20,000 bases of DNA from Sphaeroforma sirkka (taxonomy: Eukaryota > Opisthokonta > Ichthyosporea > Ichthyophonida): the NCBI GenBank assembly GCA_001586965.3, contig LUCW03000128.1:1-20000 (forward strand), given 5' to 3'. A model generated the notes under the pieces. The model searched no databases, had not been told where the DNA came from, and worked only from the letters and a program-made list of their open reading frames with translations. The stretch's first letter is position 1, and every line of letters starts with the position of its first letter. This document shows, piece by piece, positions 19,317 to 20,000 of the stretch. The translations under genes were made by a program, and so were the position numbers.

Positions 19317-19602
19317 GTACATATATAGATAGATATACCTTTACTGAACAGAACCGGCAGCCTCTCGTACATGTGTCGCCCATGATCATGATAGTGGCAG
19401 TGGCCGTTCCTTTACCACCTCCCCAACACTCTCCGATGTTCGGACATCTAGCTTCCTCACAAACGGTTGCCAGCTTGCCTGTACGCAGCTTCTTCTTAAT
19501 GCTGTCGAAAGACTGCCCGGTAGGTATCTCCGTCTTGAGCCACTTCGGTAGTCGCTCTCTGGATTGCGTGTTACAGAATGAGTCACGCATGAGCAGTGTG
19601 GT
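16193..19602 (-). CDS. LIAS: Lipoyl synthase, mitochondrial (six exons seen, 5' end missing)
   Basis: This radical SAM enzyme inserts two sulfur atoms into protein-bound octanoyl groups, making lipoyl cofactor for pyruvate and 2-oxoglutarate dehydrogenases and the glycine cleavage system in mitochondria. The six exons join in phase to 318 codons. Counting from the first residue of exon 1, the auxiliary cluster motif CX4CX5C is C48, C53, C59 ([12 protein letters not shown]) and the radical SAM CX3CX2C is C78, C82, C85 (CTRGCRFC). The C-terminal [12 protein letters not shown] carries the serine that ligates the auxiliary cluster in LipA proteins. Other hallmarks are [18 protein letters not shown] and [11 protein letters not shown]. 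No frameshift or stop was found. All donors begin GTAT. The upstream frame has no ATG before a stop, so the start and targeting peptide are probably on an upstream exon. Confidence 0.96.
16491..16636 (-). CDS. LIAS: LIAS exon 5
   Basis: One base completes Arg, then [20 protein letters not shown] to GFLYTAS plus one base. Acceptor CTCCTCAG|AGCC, donor TCTG|GTATGTAG. Confidence 0.95.
17109..17272 (-). CDS. LIAS: LIAS exon 4
   Basis: [20 protein letters not shown] to QTLKDL plus two bases. Acceptor TTACACAG|CGA, donor AAG|GTATGTT. It contains [12 protein letters not shown]. Confidence 0.95.
17431..17599. repeat. Compound microsatellite in LIAS intron 3
   Basis: (TACA)n at 17431-17474, (TA)n at about 17475-17514, (AC)n at 17559-17582 and (AT)n to 17599. 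Confidence 0.97.
17722..17897 (-). CDS. LIAS: LIAS exon 3
   Basis: Two bases complete Asp, then [12 protein letters not shown] through [11 protein letters not shown] to YAHNIETIE. Acceptor ATACCAG|AT, donor GAG|GTATGAGG (phase 0). Confidence 0.95.
18125..18142. repeat. (AT)9 microsatellite in LIAS intron 2
   Basis: Nine perfect AT units. Confidence 0.95.
18361..18398. repeat. (AC)n and (TA)n microsatellites in LIAS intron 2
   Basis: Five AC units at 18361-18370, then an AT tract at 18376-18398. Confidence 0.95.
18489..18597 (-). CDS. LIAS: LIAS exon 2
   Basis: [20 protein letters not shown] to LTSVDRD plus one base. Acceptor TACTTAG|ACT, donor G|GTATGTGAG. The length of 109 bases fits phase. 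Confidence 0.95.
19087..19311. repeat. Microsatellite block in LIAS intron 1
   Basis: CA-rich tandem ACACAT/ACACCT units (about 19087-19156), a TA tract of about 40 bases at 19182-19221 and another of about 46 bases at 19266-19311. Confidence 0.95.
19339..19602 (-). CDS. LIAS: LIAS exon 1 of those visible
   Basis: 88 codons from TTLLMRDS to GCRFCSVK, ending AAG|GTATATC (phase 0). The 5' border is set at CTCACACAG|ACC and is the least certain; a second acceptor (ATCCAG) lies 36 bases further in. It contains both cysteine motifs. Confidence 0.85.
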
Positions 19603-19841
19603 CTGTGTGAGGTTGAGCGTAAAACATACATAGCGGCCGTTGTAGGCAAACCGAACGCACACGCTTGTCTAAAACTTGCATGTATGTGAACTGATAGAAA
19701 TTCCATATAGAGCTGTGACAAGGAAAATTATGATGTAGTCAGCGTGTACGCGAGGTGCACGTCGATACAAGAACATACACGACTGAATGCATAGATACCA
19801 CACAGGTCGATGTATGTGTATACGAACAGTGCTATATATGT

Positions 19842-19888
<47 letters not shown>

Positions 19889-20000
19889 CATGATATATAT
19901 AAATATATGTATTATAATTCATACATACATACATACATCATACAAGATTTATAAAAAATGTATATTTTATAGATATGAATACACAACACACCCACACCCA
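19603..20000. other. Upstream intron or 5' flank of LIAS
   Basis: No further LIAS exon is recognised here. The stretch is microsatellite-rich like the introns, so it is probably an intron leading to an exon beyond the window. Confidence 0.4.
19844..19888. repeat. (CA)n(TA)n microsatellite upstream of visible LIAS exons
   Basis: CA tract 19844-19872 followed by an AT tract to 19888. A short (CATA)n follows at about 19918-19938. Confidence 0.95.

Noticed and set aside
19339..19662. LIAS start at 19662 with a 20-residue leader
   Set aside because: The codon at 19660-19662 is GTG, not ATG, and the leader frame is closed by a stop just upstream.

Overview
The window is eukaryotic nuclear DNA. 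It holds a spliced lipoyl synthase gene with five GT-AG introns, LTR retrotransposons, and AT- and CA-rich microsatellites. There are no bacterial-style operons. The lipoyl synthase protein reads as intermediate between fungal and animal versions, so an opisthokont protist (for example an ichthyosporean) is a guess only. The standard genetic code fits.

1-11370 is built from two nearly identical Ty3/gypsy-type elements of one family, in opposite orientations. Copy A (minus strand, 1-7260) runs from a complete 595-bp 5' LTR (6666-7260) through gag, protease, RT, RNase H, an unusual methyltransferase-like (NPP) domain, integrase and a chromodomain-like tail, to a 3' LTR cut by the window start. 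Copy B (plus strand, 7261-11370) begins abruptly inside RT exactly at the outer edge of copy A's LTR, and ends with a complete 595-bp 3' LTR (10776-11370). The simplest reading is that copy A jumped into copy B, leaving B's 5' half to the left of this window. Both copies are riddled with frameshifts, mostly in homopolymer runs, so both are called pseudogenes; consensus sequencing error is a live alternative for many of the breaks.

11371-16192 has no intact gene. It contains a much more decayed retroelement-like coding relic (12781-13769). That relic carries a divergent form of the same NPP domain, with YVNPSW and VPFWPG signatures. There is also a 20-bp perfect inverted repeat (12492-12564), a 31-bp tandem duplication (13871-13932) and some anonymous open frames.

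16193-19602 (minus strand) is the lipoyl synthase gene: six exons that join in phase and give 318 codons, with both iron-sulfur cysteine motifs and the C-terminal RSS motif present. The 5' end, with the mitochondrial targeting sequence, is not seen and probably lies on one or more exons beyond the window. Its introns and upstream flank are full of (TA)n, (CA)n and (TACA)n repeats, which the transposon block lacks.

The most unusual biology is the retroelement family itself: a chromodomain Ty3-type element with an extra Dam-like NPP domain between RNase H and integrase, a possible TGA readthrough between gag and pol, and a possible self-priming 5' end.
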